64,000 nucleotides of DNA from Protea cynaroides (lineage: Eukaryota > Streptophyta > Magnoliopsida > Proteales > Proteaceae). The stretch spans positions 86,712,676-86,776,675 of the forward strand of contig CM053273.1 of assembly GCA_028583415.1 (NCBI GenBank), in the 5' to 3' direction. The position numbers and the translations under genes are program-made. Positions 46,941-57,835 of the stretch are shown piece by piece. The number at the start of each line of letters is the position of its first letter. Position 1 is the stretch's first letter. The notes beneath the pieces are model-generated. The model saw only the letters and a program-made list of their open reading frames with translations, had not been told where the DNA came from and did not search any database.

Positions 46941-47635
46941 CTTAGGAAGGTGCTCTTGGTGAATAGAGAATCGGAGATCGAGATTACTAAATTAAAAATT
47001 TCAATGTAAGCTTTTCATGGCAAATGTGGTTCCTTCATGTTCATGAACTTGTTTGGCATTTGATTCTTGTTCTATGTTGATAGGAATGCTATTTAATTAT
47101 TTCAGTTCATTAGCTGAGGAGGCAGCTGCCCTCCCTGTAGACATGGTTGGACTTTGATGCTTTTATTTTTACTTCATGTGGGATCTTGACGGTTCATATT
47201 AGTGTGTATAGACATTATAGATGCGAAAGTACTTGAGGATCTTACTTTATTGAGCCTCAATCTTCTCAGTAGCTATAGTCCGAGGGGGTTTCTTCATGTT
47301 CATGAACATGTTTGGCATCAGTGTCTGGTGCTTTATTTCTGCTTGGAAGTAGAAATTTTGTCTCCTTTCCTCTTCAAAATGCTACTACAAAAAGAATGCA
47401 TTCCTTTAGGATTGGAATAAAATCTATGCACTGATAAATGAATCTTCCCAATGAAATTGTTTGGGTGGCTAATGGGTTCTTCAAACTGTGTTTATTAATA
47501 AAGAAGCATTTATTTCTCAAGGGAAGATGGATATTGATTTGTGTTGTTCACTCTGCACCATCCAAATTCTCATAGTTTGCTCCAACTCCAGTGTCAACTT
47601 ACATGACCAGATCTCTCATTTGCTTTCTTGTACGT
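46941..47635. other. Intergenic, one direct repeat
   Basis: TTCATGTTCATGAAC(T/A)TGTTTGGCAT occurs at about 47035 and 47292. No gene supported. Confidence 0.5.
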
Positions 47636-47708
47636 GAGTCTTTAGCTCAAACAGGTAGAGCACTTGGGGATTCCCCAAGTGATGGTGGTTCGAATCCATC
47701 AAGACTCA
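47636..47708 (+). tRNA. tRNA-shaped sequence with an abnormal anticodon loop (likely pseudo-tRNA)
   Basis: A 73-base cloverleaf can be drawn: acceptor GAGTCTT/AAGACTC fully paired, D arm GCTC...GAGC, anticodon stem CTTGG/CCAAG, T stem GGTGG/CCATC with loop TTCGAAT, and a final A. A-box-like (TAGCTCAAACAGGTAGAGC) and B-box-like (GGTTCGAATCC) promoters are present. The anticodon loop GGATTCC lacks U33 and would give ATT as anticodon, which is not normal. It may be a tRNA-derived or organelle-derived relic. Confidence 0.5.
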
Positions 47709-49339
47709 TTGATTTTCTTATGTCATGAATGCAAATGTTTAGGCAAGTTAAAGTTTTGTCTCATGTGTGCAACAATCTTAATAAAAGTCCCTAAATGACC
47801 TAGGTAAGTTGGTCTTGTGTTTGCTGCAGTAGGCACAAGGTTGGAGCCGTTATAATTACAAGTTGGTGTTCCAAACACCTAGGATATCCCAGACATCTAG
47901 GCCACGAAAGGCAGTGAATTCCCAAAACTCTAGGTCCTCTAGCGGACAAGTTACTTTCTTGAAGTCTAGGGCCTCCTGCAGTAGGCGATGAATCCCAGGA
48001 TTCTAGATGTAATGCATCTCCACTCAATACCTAATCCGTTAATGAAAAAGGGACAACAAACAGGGGTTCTAGATATTTTCTTAACAATCCACATCTTACA
48101 TACTTTATTCTTTCTTTCATAACTTTCATCTTCTAGTTCTGGGTGCCTTACCACTCAGATACCAGTCATTCTGACATAAATTCATTCATAACTCTTCTTT
48201 ACTTTCAATCCATGCATATTGTGATGCATTTTATAGCATATGCTATTCAGTCTATTCATATCATCCATATATGTATGACTTGAATTATACATGCATAACC
48301 TGTCCAACTTTGCATATACATAACATGAAATGAGTTAAGCACTCCAATCATATCATTCAGGTCATAATATGCACTAACCAATTAACGATAGTATAACATT
48401 CATCTTGCATATGACATACACTTGTATACCCAAAATCACCATAGCAATGCATGCATATAAACAATTCAGCATCTAGCAAGTACAGTAATTCTATGTTCAG
48501 AATTGGAGAAAAATCAAAGAACACATTTCCTTTTTTCACAGGTAATATAAATACATTAATCAACTAAAGACAATATGCTATCATACATCTTACATATAAA
48601 TTCATATATAAACACTATATACTGACGATAAAAACACTACATGTTCATATTACAATTTTAACATATGGTAAGGACAACAACATAAAAATCAGCAAGGGGA
48701 AACAATCAAGGAGAGCTTAAATATTACATAACATACCCTAACAGTCTCATACAATGTATAGATAGTGAAATTCCTCACCTAAATGCAAGTAGCCTCAAAC
48801 CCTAGAGTAGGACAACAAAGCTGTAAAAGAGTGAGAACAGCAACTACAGCAGAATTTTCTGAAACTTCAAAGTTCCCCCAAGGCTCTCACGAATTCACCT
48901 CAGCACACTCTTCCTTCCTACCTTTGCTGCCTTAGAACCTCAGCAACCACACCCCCCCCAAAAAAAAAAAAAATTTCTTGCAACTTCCAGCTCCAAGGAT
49001 GCTGTATTTTCTGAAATTTTACAGCACTTCTTTCTCTTCCTTCTCCCTTCTTCTGTAAAATTCTTGACTTGTATAGAAGGTTACAGAACCTTATGGAAGG
49101 TGAAAAAACTCTCTCCCCCTTTCTCCTTTCTTCTTTTCCTTCTTCCTTCTTTCTATAAATTTCGAGAACAGCCTAGAAGAGTATAGAACATGGCGGAACA
49201 TAATAGAATATTGTGGAATAAGATAGAATTCCCCTTGTATTTAAGCCTAAACAGAAATAGAGAACTGAATTTACCAAAATACCCCAATCACTCTCCCTAA
49301 TCATACCCTTAATGCTGAAATTTTCCTTAATCCTTGGTA
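47709..49339. other. Intergenic, nothing recognised
   Basis: Low-complexity and AT-rich with a short C run followed by an A run at 48952-48973. No gene or element supported. Confidence 0.5.
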
Positions 49340-49730
49340 CCCTTCACTAAACTTTTAAATTTATAAAAGAGTCCCCCAACCTTGCCAAATTACAGAAACA
49401 TCCATCATCAACTTTCATTACAGATTCCCCTCAAACTCAACTAAGTATATTTATAAAATGGTCTTCCCACTCTTGCTTAATTACAACAAAGTTCCTGAAC
49501 ATCAATTTTCATTATAGATTCCCCCAAAAATCAATTAAGTAAATTTATAAAATGGTCCTCCAACTCTTGCTTAATTACAACAAAACTCCTCAACATCAAT
49601 TTTCATTATAGATTCCCCCTAAAATCAACTAAGTAAATTTATGAAATGATCCTCCAACTCTTGCTTAATTACAACAAAGCTCCTCAACATCAACTTTCAT
49701 TACAGATTTTCCCCAAAATCTGAATTTTAA
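49340..49730. repeat. 94-bp tandem repeat, about four copies
   Basis: ATAAAATGGTC-type markers fall at 49453, 49547 and 49641 (spacing 94), with an earlier diverged copy near 49363. Each unit includes CTCTTGCTTAATTACAACAA, then CATCAATTTTCATTATAGAT, then CCCCC. Non-coding. Confidence 0.88.
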
Positions 49731-50115
49731 CAAATTACATATCTACCTCTCATATTCATTATATTACAATAAAACCCTTCAATACTAAGTTTATCCATAA
49801 TAACAACCTCACATCAGATTTGCCACTTTATCTAGTGGGGCCCACATCCAATGCTGTATTTATTATTACGCAATACAATCAATAATAATATTCATCTAGA
49901 TACAAGCATACAAATTTCATTACACAGAATGCAATTTACAGCACAGTGCAATACAAAATTCAATATTATATGCAAACATAGATTAATTCATACAAAACAG
50001 CATTGAGCAATATTATTTTATCCACTACCTCTCTACCACAGATTTAGTTGAAAATTACTAAAATGCCCCTAGAAGAGAATACTTCACCATCAACCAATAC
50101 CCAAAGGGGACTGGG

Positions 50116-50633
50116 TAAAGGGAGCGGTTCGGTTTCTGTTCAATCTGTAATGAGTAAAACCAAAATCGAACCATTTATCAAACAGTTTCAAAATGCTTAC
50201 CAAAATCGATTATTAATCAATTTCGGTTTTTTGGTTTTTAAACGGTTACGTTGATAGGAGGGAGAGGAAAAGAGTTGGGACCAAAGAGGAGGGAAAGCCA
50301 AGGAAAATATTAAAATGATTTTAATCATATATGAAAGTGGATTTACGATCTAGAAGTAATGCCATGTGCAAAGATTTAAAATAAAATTTTATTTCCACAA
50401 ATGTAGACATTTAGCGCTAAGGGATTAAAGTAAAGGTTTAGTCAGTTTTTAACGGTTCCAAATAATCGGTTTAAACAGTTTTATTTTTGAAAACCATAAT
50501 CAAATCGTTTAACTAAATGGTTTCATTTTTGAAACCATAATCAAACCATTTAATAATTAGTTTCACGGTTTTGGTTTAAATGGTTTGATTCGGTTTCGGT
50601 ACACATGGTTTGATTTCATTTTTGACACCCTTA
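50116..50633. mobile_element. hAT-type MITE
   Basis: The right end TTTTTGACACCCTTA (50619-50633) matches the terminal sequence of the MITE at 9341. The left end TAAAGGGAGCGGTTCGG is a decayed version. GACTGGG stands on both sides (50109-50115 and 50634-50640), close to the 8-bp duplication of hAT elements. The interior has many AACGGTTT/AAACCGTT-type motifs. No transposase. Confidence 0.75.
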
Positions 50634-50788
50634 GACTGGGGTATTATAGTTAGGGTTTTGGTTGATGCCAGCCAGATATGAGAACATGTGCAACCTTGCA
50701 GATTATGTCCACGATGCAACCCTTCAACGGACCAAGATAAAAATTATGCATGGAGATAATTCATGGTTTGGAGAAGTAGAAAACAATG

Positions 50789-50866
50789 TAATGCAGATCC
50801 AAACCGATATGGTGATCGATAATGGTCACAGAGATTCCCACAATAATAAATATCGAGTTGTGTCGA
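50789..50866 (-). repeat. 3' LTR remnant of element D
   Basis: Matches 61295-61372 (TAATGCAGATCCAAA, CCGATATGGTGAT, TTCCCACAATAATAA, TATCGA) base for base except for scattered changes. The rest of the LTR is gone. Confidence 0.88.
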
Positions 50867-51573
50867 GGTTGGAAGCCAAGGACAATCTCAAAGGGAGTGT
50901 GGTCAGTGGTATGGTTCTCCGAACTATTGTATCCAAATTCAGCGATGTCCAGAATGGAAGGCCAGGTTTGCGCATGGTCACGAACAAGGCAACGAAGCAG
51001 GTTGCCGAGGCTTCGATTTACCACCTTCGTTTGGCCATTTGTTTGGGGGTGGAAGGCCAAAGAGACAGCAATTTGGTATTGGCTTTCAGCCATAACAACG
51101 TCTTCTAGAAATAACTGTAAACTTGACATCACGGTCCGAGACAATAGATTCAGGTAACCCATGGAGGCTCACCACCTCCCTGAAAATTAGCTTGGCCATG
51201 TGACTCACATGAAAGGTCTTTCGACAAGGAATAAAATGTGCCATTTTGGAGAAATGATTAACCACAACGAAGATAGAATCATATCGCTCTCGTTTAGGTG
51301 GGAAACTTAACATGAAATGCATGCTAATGTGCAGCCATGGGGCATGAGGAACAGGTAGGGGGTGTAAAGGCCCACATTTTGTTTGGTGCCCTTGGCGACC
51401 TGGCAGGTCTGGCACTGCTGTATCACAAGGTGGACGTCCCGCTGTAAATGGGGCCAAAAATATAAGTCGGCCACGAGCGAGAGGGTTTTATCCTTGCCAA
51501 AATGACCACCTATACCGCCCTCATGTAGCTTCTGAATCAGATTCAAGCGCAAGGAACTAGCGGGTATGCACAA
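50867..51573 (-). pseudogene. Integrase of element D, broken
   Basis: The H2C2 zinc-binding part reads KLHEGGIGGHFGKDKT...CQTC (51573 to about 51400). The core then reads in other frames: HISMHFMLSFPP (the family has Asp in place of the second His, the first catalytic residue), VVVNHFSKMAHFIP, GLPESIVSDRDVKF (second Asp kept) and FHPQTNGQTKVVNR (catalytic Glu replaced by Lys). At least two frame changes. It ends at GFQPRHNS, where LTR sequence begins. Confidence 0.88.
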
Positions 51574-53214
51574 GCGGGTGCCGTAAGACCTTCTTGAATG
51601 AAGTATTTAGGATCAGTCCCCCCCTGCTTGGAGCTGTGCATATTTGTCAGTGTCGGTTGGAGCTTTGGGATGTGAATGTGTTTAGAGCAAGGACCACGCG
51701 ACTCAAGGCGTCGACGACTTGGTTCTCTTTCCTGGACTTGTACCGTAGGGAAAAAATGAACTCCTAAAGGTAGGCTCTCCATTTGGCATGACGTCTACTG
51801 ATGGACTTTTGGGAATGAAGGTACTTGAGTGCTTCGTGATCGGGTACAAGATGAATTCCTTCCCAATATGATATTACCGCCAATGCTTCAAAACCTAGAC
51901 CACTGCATACAATTCCAAATCATAGGTGGAGTAGCGTTTCTTGGCATCATTCACGATCTCACTGTAAAATGCAACTGGGGGGGGGTGGCCGGCTTGAGAG
52001 AGAACATTGCCGATGCCTGCATGAGAAGCATCAGTAGAAACCTCGAATATCTGATTGAAGTTCGGCAGGCATAGCACCAGGGCATCAGCTATCTTCCGCT
52101 TGATCAAGGTAAAGGCAATAGCAGCAACAGTTGTCCACCATAAATCGCCCTTACCCGCTTTCAAACATTTGGTGATGGGTGCCATAAAGGCACAAAAGTT
52201 CCGGATGAAACGGTGGTAGAAGGAAGCCAAACCGTGGAAATTTCGAACCTCGGTTAGTGTCTATGGAATGAGCCGGTTCAACACGCTCCATATCTTTTCA
52301 GGGCGGCTTCCAACCCTTGTGAAGAAATAATAAAACTGAAGAACATGACCTTCAACGACATGAAAGAGCATTTGTTAAGGTTGACGTAGAGTTTTTCAGC
52401 CCGGAGAACCGACAACATTTGTCGCGGGTAATTGAGGTGCTCAGCTTGGGCATGGTTGTAGATCAAGATATTGACAAAATACACCACAAGAAATTTTCCA
52501 ATGAAGGATTTGAGTATGTCATTATTAGCATGAAGGTACTTGGGGCCCCTTTTTTCTTTTTCTTTTTTTTTTTTTTTTTTTGGGCTTAGGTACTTGGGAG
52601 CTTAGGTACTTGGGACGTTGGTAAGACCAAAAAGCACAACGCTCCATTCATACAGCCCGCCTTAGGTTTTAAACAGACTTCTATTCGTCCCCGGGACGAA
52701 TCCACACCTAGTGGTACCCACCTTTGAGATCAATTTTAGATTACAAATAGTGGCACCAGCGAGCATGTCCAACATATCATCCAAATGCAGAATGGGGAAG
52801 TGATATTTGACTGTAATCTTGTTGAACCCTTAATTGTCAATGCACATTCGCCACAATCCATCTTTCTTTGGTTCAGGCTCTTTGTAATAAATCCCTTACT
52901 TAAAAGGTCGTCTACTTGCTCTTGAGCTCAGCGTGCTCCACAGGGGTGAGTCGATATCGAAGGAGGTTGGGAAGTACCGAGCCAAGCACCAGGTCAATGG
53001 CGTGTTGGATATCCCTCATGGGAGGCACCTCGTCCGGTAGATCGTTGGGTACAACATCTGTAAAATCGGACAGCAACTCCTTGACAGAGTTAGTTTGGTT
53101 AGAAATGGGTGTGGGAGTGTTAGCTGTTGCAATAAGCGCCATAATCAAGCCTGCTAAGTGCTGGTGTTGAGGAATTCTCAATGGGAGGACCAAGAGTCCC
53201 TTCTCATCATGCAA
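51574..53214 (-). pseudogene. Reverse transcriptase and RNase H of element D, broken
   Basis: From the upper end: the RT start (PDEVPPMRDIQHAIDLVLGS, then RYRLTPVEHAELK, about 53080-52915), an interrupted fingers/palm part, the palm box VYFVNILIYNH (52470-52475 encode VN where the family has two catalytic Asp), and thumb. RNase H follows (FNQIFEVSTDASHAGIGNV, then YSTYDLELYAVV, about 52060-51895). A poly-T run (about 52555-52581) and several frameshifts split it. Not functional. Confidence 0.88.
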
Positions 53215-53365
53215 ATGGTCCTGTGTTCGACCTTTCTGAGAACGTGGTGCTGGTGATTGCGGATGGGCAGATTGTAGAAAGCGATGGTGCTTCTCTTGGA
53301 CTGGGGCCGGATGGCTGGGATGTTAAGGGGATTTAACACCAAGGCTTCCCTTTGAAATCAAAATA

Positions 53366-53560
53366 TCATTGGTTCTTCGTACCACCAACCAGTACATTGT
53401 TATCATACACCCATGGATGCCCAAGTAGGACGTTGGTGAGCACCATGGGAATGACATCGCACCACATGGTTTCTTCGTAGTTGCCCAGCTTCAATGGCAA
53501 CGAGCAGCATTGATTAACTTCAAGGGTATCACTGTTGAGGAAAGATAACGAAGGATCAAA
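53366..53560 (-). pseudogene. Protease-RT linker of element D
   Basis: Reads VNQCCSLPLKLGNYEETMWCDVIP and VLLGHPWVYDNNVLVGGTKNQ, the region after the Gypsy protease that holds the (I)LLGRPW motif. The stretch upstream (minus strand) is interrupted by the MITE-like insertion. Confidence 0.8.
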
Positions 53561-53564
53561 ATCT

Positions 53565-54328
53565 TGAGTCTCGAGGGTGTCTCGATCCTCTGAGAAACCG
53601 ATATTTCCAAGATCTCGTCGAGATCTCAGCGAGACATTGCAAAAAAGCTGCGAAGGATAAAAAAAGTGTGTTTCAGCCCTAAAAATGGTCATTTTAAGGC
53701 ATGAAACTCCAAAAAAAAAACCCTATTTTAGTATATATAAACACATTTAAATCATAAATTTGTAAAAATAATCACATGGTGGTTGTTTGGGTTTACACCC
53801 ATGTTTGGCAGTGCCAGGCTGAAGTTGAGATGTAAACCTAGGGTAATATTAGCTATTCTACATAATGTTACATTCGTAGAAGATCAAAGAAGACCAAATG
53901 AGACCGTAAAATTATATTTTAGGGGAAGAATAAACATAATAGCACTTAATTAGTTAATTGTCATAGCCTTGTAGACAAAAAACTGAAAGTAGTCAAGTAG
54001 ACTGTAGACCATACCATAATAGATTCATAATTCAAACCAAGCTCCCTGATAATCTCGTGGAATGATTTGGAAAAAACACCAAGATTTGAAGGTTTGAATG
54101 GAAGATGGAGACCATGACTAAAAAAGAGACAATATGACAGTCTCGGTCGAGATTTCAACCGAGACTGTCTATTTATAGGGCAAGTTAGACCAAAAATGGT
54201 CGAGACCAGTCGAAACCTTGTCGATACAAGTCATGACCCAGTCTCATGGTCCAACTTGTCTCAACCACTTCAAGATTTTTGAGAAATTCAAGATCTTAGA
54301 GAGACCTTGCCGAGATTTTAAACCATGG
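53565..54328. mobile_element. MITE-like insertion within element D
   Basis: Gypsy reading stops near 53565 and resumes near 54330. The insert is AT-rich with GAGATCTCGTCGAGATCTC-type blocks near the left end. A 34-base palindrome, GACAGTCTCGGTCGAG and its complement, lies at 54136-54169, and CGAGACC/GGTCTCG phrases occur to the right end. The outer ends AAAATCTTGAGTCTCG and, reversed, AAAATCTCGGCAAGGTCTC are weakly inverted. The target duplication is unclear. Confidence 0.55.
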
Positions 54329-54329
54329 A

Positions 54330-54729
54330 GATACCTTGTACAGTTGAGGGTGGGATTCAGCCTGTAAGCTGCTGTCAATGAAAAAAGCCTATGAGATGAC
54401 GTTCACACAACCACCATTGTCGATGATAACTTGTGATGTTTTGGGGCCACCAGTCATCAAGGTGTGGAAGATGCAACGGCGTCGCCAATCTTCCCCTTAG
54501 TTTTGGCAACAAGGATATGGTTAACCACATATATTTCATATGCAGTTTCAAAATCCTCAATTGATGCTACGTCGTAGGGATCATCGTCGATTGGTTCAGC
54601 CCAATCGTCATTGCCTTAGGGTTCATAAAACTGAGTGTCAGGGTTTGCTTCGACGACTGCAACAATGGAGTTGGACTTTTCACGTTGTGGATAGAACTTC
54701 ACAGTGTCCCACTTGACCGCAATGATAAC
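54330..54729 (-). pseudogene. Protease of element D with part of the gag zinc knuckle
   Basis: The upper end reads YHCGQVGH, the inner part of a CCHC knuckle cut by element E. Protease-type VIIDNGGCVNVIS follows at about 54430-54395 (family: IIDxGSxxNxxS) and then HPQLYKVSPW. Stops interrupt the linker at about 54617 and 54455. Confidence 0.78.
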
Positions 54730-55437
54730 TGTTGTTGCTGAAAACTGGATCTGCTGGTGCGCTCGTGTCCTACAAGACAAATACAGGAGGTTAACGGAAC
54801 CGGGACAGTTCCCGGTGTCCGCTCCGATGGTAAAGTCAATAATTACAGCAAACAGTCCAAAGCTTCACCAAAATGGCTGGCTTGGAGGGTGTGGGGATAG
54901 TCAGAATTCAAGAAGGATGTAAAAGTCAAGTGATCATTAGCAAAGAACTCAAAAAATAACAATGTAGGAACTGTCTTACCTCTTGACCATCTATCAGTTT
55001 ATATAGATTGACAGAGAGTTCCAGATGATCTTCCGTCTTAACCGCCTAACTGCCAGGAGTGCACGCGATATCCTCGCTTTACCATAGGATAGAGATCCAA
55101 CGACCAATCTTAATGCCGTGTTGTTTGTGATCAACAACCCTTGTAACTGCTGACATGGTCGTTCCAAGAATGATTAAAGAACTACGCACGCGCACCTTAC
55201 CATAGTCGCAAATAGACAAGTTGCTACCAATACGTGTGATGAGGGACGCAGCGGGCAACCACGATGTCCTATCATTTCAACGAGATCATCCAGCGAAACG
55301 TGACTTACCAATGATGACAAATGCCATCTCGCATGGAAGGATAAATTGAACTAACCAAGACACGTGTCAGCCTCTAGTATGTTACGCCTAAGGACACGTG
55401 TCATCTCGTCACAGAAGGACAAAATACAGCATTAACA
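54730..55437 (-). repeat. 3' LTR of element E
   Basis: Minus strand TGTTAATGCTGTATTTTGTC to CAGCAACAACA. Closely similar to 59758-60462. TATA-like CTATATAAAC lies near 55000 (minus). Confidence 0.9.
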
Positions 55438-56181
55438 ATTGCCCCTTGTTACAGTATACTGGGTGAGTGTGATGGAACAATCCTGCCGAGACTCATATTT
55501 TGTCCCACGAAAAGCAGTAGATCTAACAGACCAATCGAATTCACAAGCCTTCCCAGCGCTTCTTAAACCGTCTCGCATCACATTAATCGTTGGAAATGGA
55601 GCTAAATGTGAATAATTAATGCCATACAAATATTGTGCCACGCAATCTCCGCTGTAACGGCAATCCTGAAGAATATTCCTGTAATTTTGTTTACACTTAT
55701 AGCCCATGTTCGCACAAAATTTATAAGAGCCAAAACTCAAATTCAAAAAGACGTACCACATGTCGAAAAACTGCAAACCGTAACGTCGTGGAGCAATTAT
55801 GTCTCCACCTTATGCCAAGCATTTAATGCGGGGAGGCGTTTCGAGACGCACGTCTTCTCGACTGAGATTGTGATTCGTGGGCAAATGATGATCGGCAGCC
55901 TTAAAACACATCATTATACTTAGCGAAATATCTCCCTTGCCGTTTCGACCTTGTAATTTCTGCAAGGATAAACTCAAAGTCTTCCTGCTCTTTTTCCTAC
56001 TACTTTCGTCATCTTCATCAGTTGCAGAGAATTTCTTTCCCACATCGGCTCCGACTAGTAAGTTCTATTCCTTCTCCTTTGTAATTTGCTTTTTCTGGGA
56101 AACTTTCTTTTTCAAAAGTTCAAGTGTCCGATCTCCTAGGATGTAGCTGGTTCCCTTTCACCATTCTACCCATAGGAACAA

Positions 56182-57238
56182 GATGCATTCCCGAAAAAGA
56201 AACACAGAGCCAGGTCTAGCAGCCCCATCCTCTTTGAGAGAAGCCGCACCTATCCCTCGAACCCTGAACATCACAGCCGCAATGTTCAAGAATAACCTCA
56301 ACCTGTACGATCCTGATTTTGAACGAATCTTGGATGACCTTCCAAAACTTTGAGTGCCGAATACCCGAGGATGACGAGAGAATCTGCTCCCCCAGCATCG
56401 TTGAAACCTGCGTGTACCTGGAGTATTTCGCTTCTGGGTTCAAGATTCCCATACCTAGAGAGGCGAGAAATATCCTGGCTTACTACGACTTAGCTCCCAC
56501 ATAACTCCATGCCAACTCCTGGACATCAGTCATAGGTTTCGTAGCAATACTCCGGGATCTCAAGATGCCTACAACGGTGTCGTTATTCCGGAGCTTATTC
56601 ATTTTGAATAAAGATGAGCCGAAAAGCCAGCCCCCCACAGGCTGGTATTTTTTCAAAGAGAGATCAGGAGCACTCAAAGTCGCGACTATGCGAAACAAGG
56701 TTCACAACTGGCAGATGAAATTCTTCTTTGTCAGTAGGCGAGAGGGGAAACCCATGTAGCCCACCAATGTATGGCGACTTCCAGAGGTCGGAGAGAAGAA
56801 CCTGCCATTGATCTTGATCATGGAAGAGAAAGAGAGTCGTGTTATGATGGGGATGTGTGACCCCATCCCCAATTCTGATCTCGCACTTCTGGACCTGGAT
56901 GATCCTGATGATAGCGACGAAGAAAAAGTCGTGCACGAACCCCTAGGTACCCGCGACGATCACTTTCCGCCTTCAGATAGATTGGCAAATGAGACTAGGG
57001 GTGAGGGCTCTGGTAGGTTTTGCCCCTACTGCCGGGTTGTGTTTCTTCTCCTTGTCCTTTTTTTTTTGGTCTAATCGAACTAACTTAACGTTTTCCTTGT
57101 TCTGTAGTGGTAAGAGAAGAGCTGGACCCAAGTGAGATCGTGAGCATGCTAGCGGCACAAAGCCAGGGCCCAAGGCAGAGAAAACGGCCCGCAATTGGCA
57201 CCAGCAAGGGTGTAAAGAAGGCGCGGAGACAAAAGTGA
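56182..57238 (+). pseudogene. Antisense ORF of element E, gypsy-type transposon domain (PF04195-like), broken
   Basis: Runs opposite to gag. It starts MHSRKRNTEPG at 56182, shifts frame between about 56330 and 56350, then reads IVETCVYLEYFASGFKIPIP, ARNILAYYDLAP, NSWTSVIGFVAILRDL, SLFRSLFILNK, GWYFFKERSG and WQMKFFFVSRREG. The order and motifs match the 'putative gypsy type transposon' (Transposase_28) domain. In-frame stops lie at 56502 and 56757. An Asp/Glu-rich part follows, then a likely intron (57013-57107, GTAGGT...CTGTAG) and a Lys/Arg-rich tail ending RQK at 57235. Antisense ORFs between pol and the 3' LTR are known in Tat-lineage Gypsy elements; their role is unknown. Confidence 0.75.
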
Positions 57239-57335
57239 CGGCGAGCAAGTCACCATCGGCAAGGCGGAGTAGGTGGAGAACTATCCCTTGTTCAGTGGGA
57301 AACTTCATCATCAGGTAGTAGGTGGAGATGCATAC

Positions 57336-57835
57336 TTAAAGAAGATTAAGGCCTGGTCTGCCGAGGATTGCACTGTAGCTGGAGGGGACATCCACGACCA
57401 AGTAGGCAGGTAGGAGAGAGACAACGTAGTCCTCCTGGGTTTGGTTCCGACCCTTGTCTCCAGGATTATGGCGCCTTTTACTTTGACGACGTCGCCAGAG
57501 AAGCTGATAAGTGAAAACTTTATCGGGCGAAGTCACCTTTCATCCAGACTCATTGCATTGAAGGTATGGTAGAATAGTATGCCTGCCGAGCTGCCTCTAT
57601 CTACCACCCTCTCTACCTCATTCACTTTATCTATCACCATGGAGATCACAATGGCGTCTTCATGAGGTTGTTCAACGCCGGTGAGGTCTTCGTCAAAAAA
57701 GATGATGGTGTCGCCGTGCTTGTATGGAGTAGGGGAACTTGTTGATTGGCATTCTTGTTTTGCGTATGACCTTCTGCTATTCTTAGATGTGTTTCCGGCT
57801 GCAGTGCTTCCAATTAGTGCCCCAGAGTAGCACAT
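57336..57835 (-). pseudogene. Protease region of element E, broken
   Basis: Reads DTIIFFDEDLTGVEQPHEDAI, then VERVVDRGSSAGILFYHTF (family VDxGSSADIL; here Arg follows the catalytic Asp). A different frame then gives FTYQLLW and VVDVPSSYSAILGRPGLN, the usual end of this region. Beyond it the sequence passes directly to the antisense ORF, so RT onward is missing. Confidence 0.82.
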
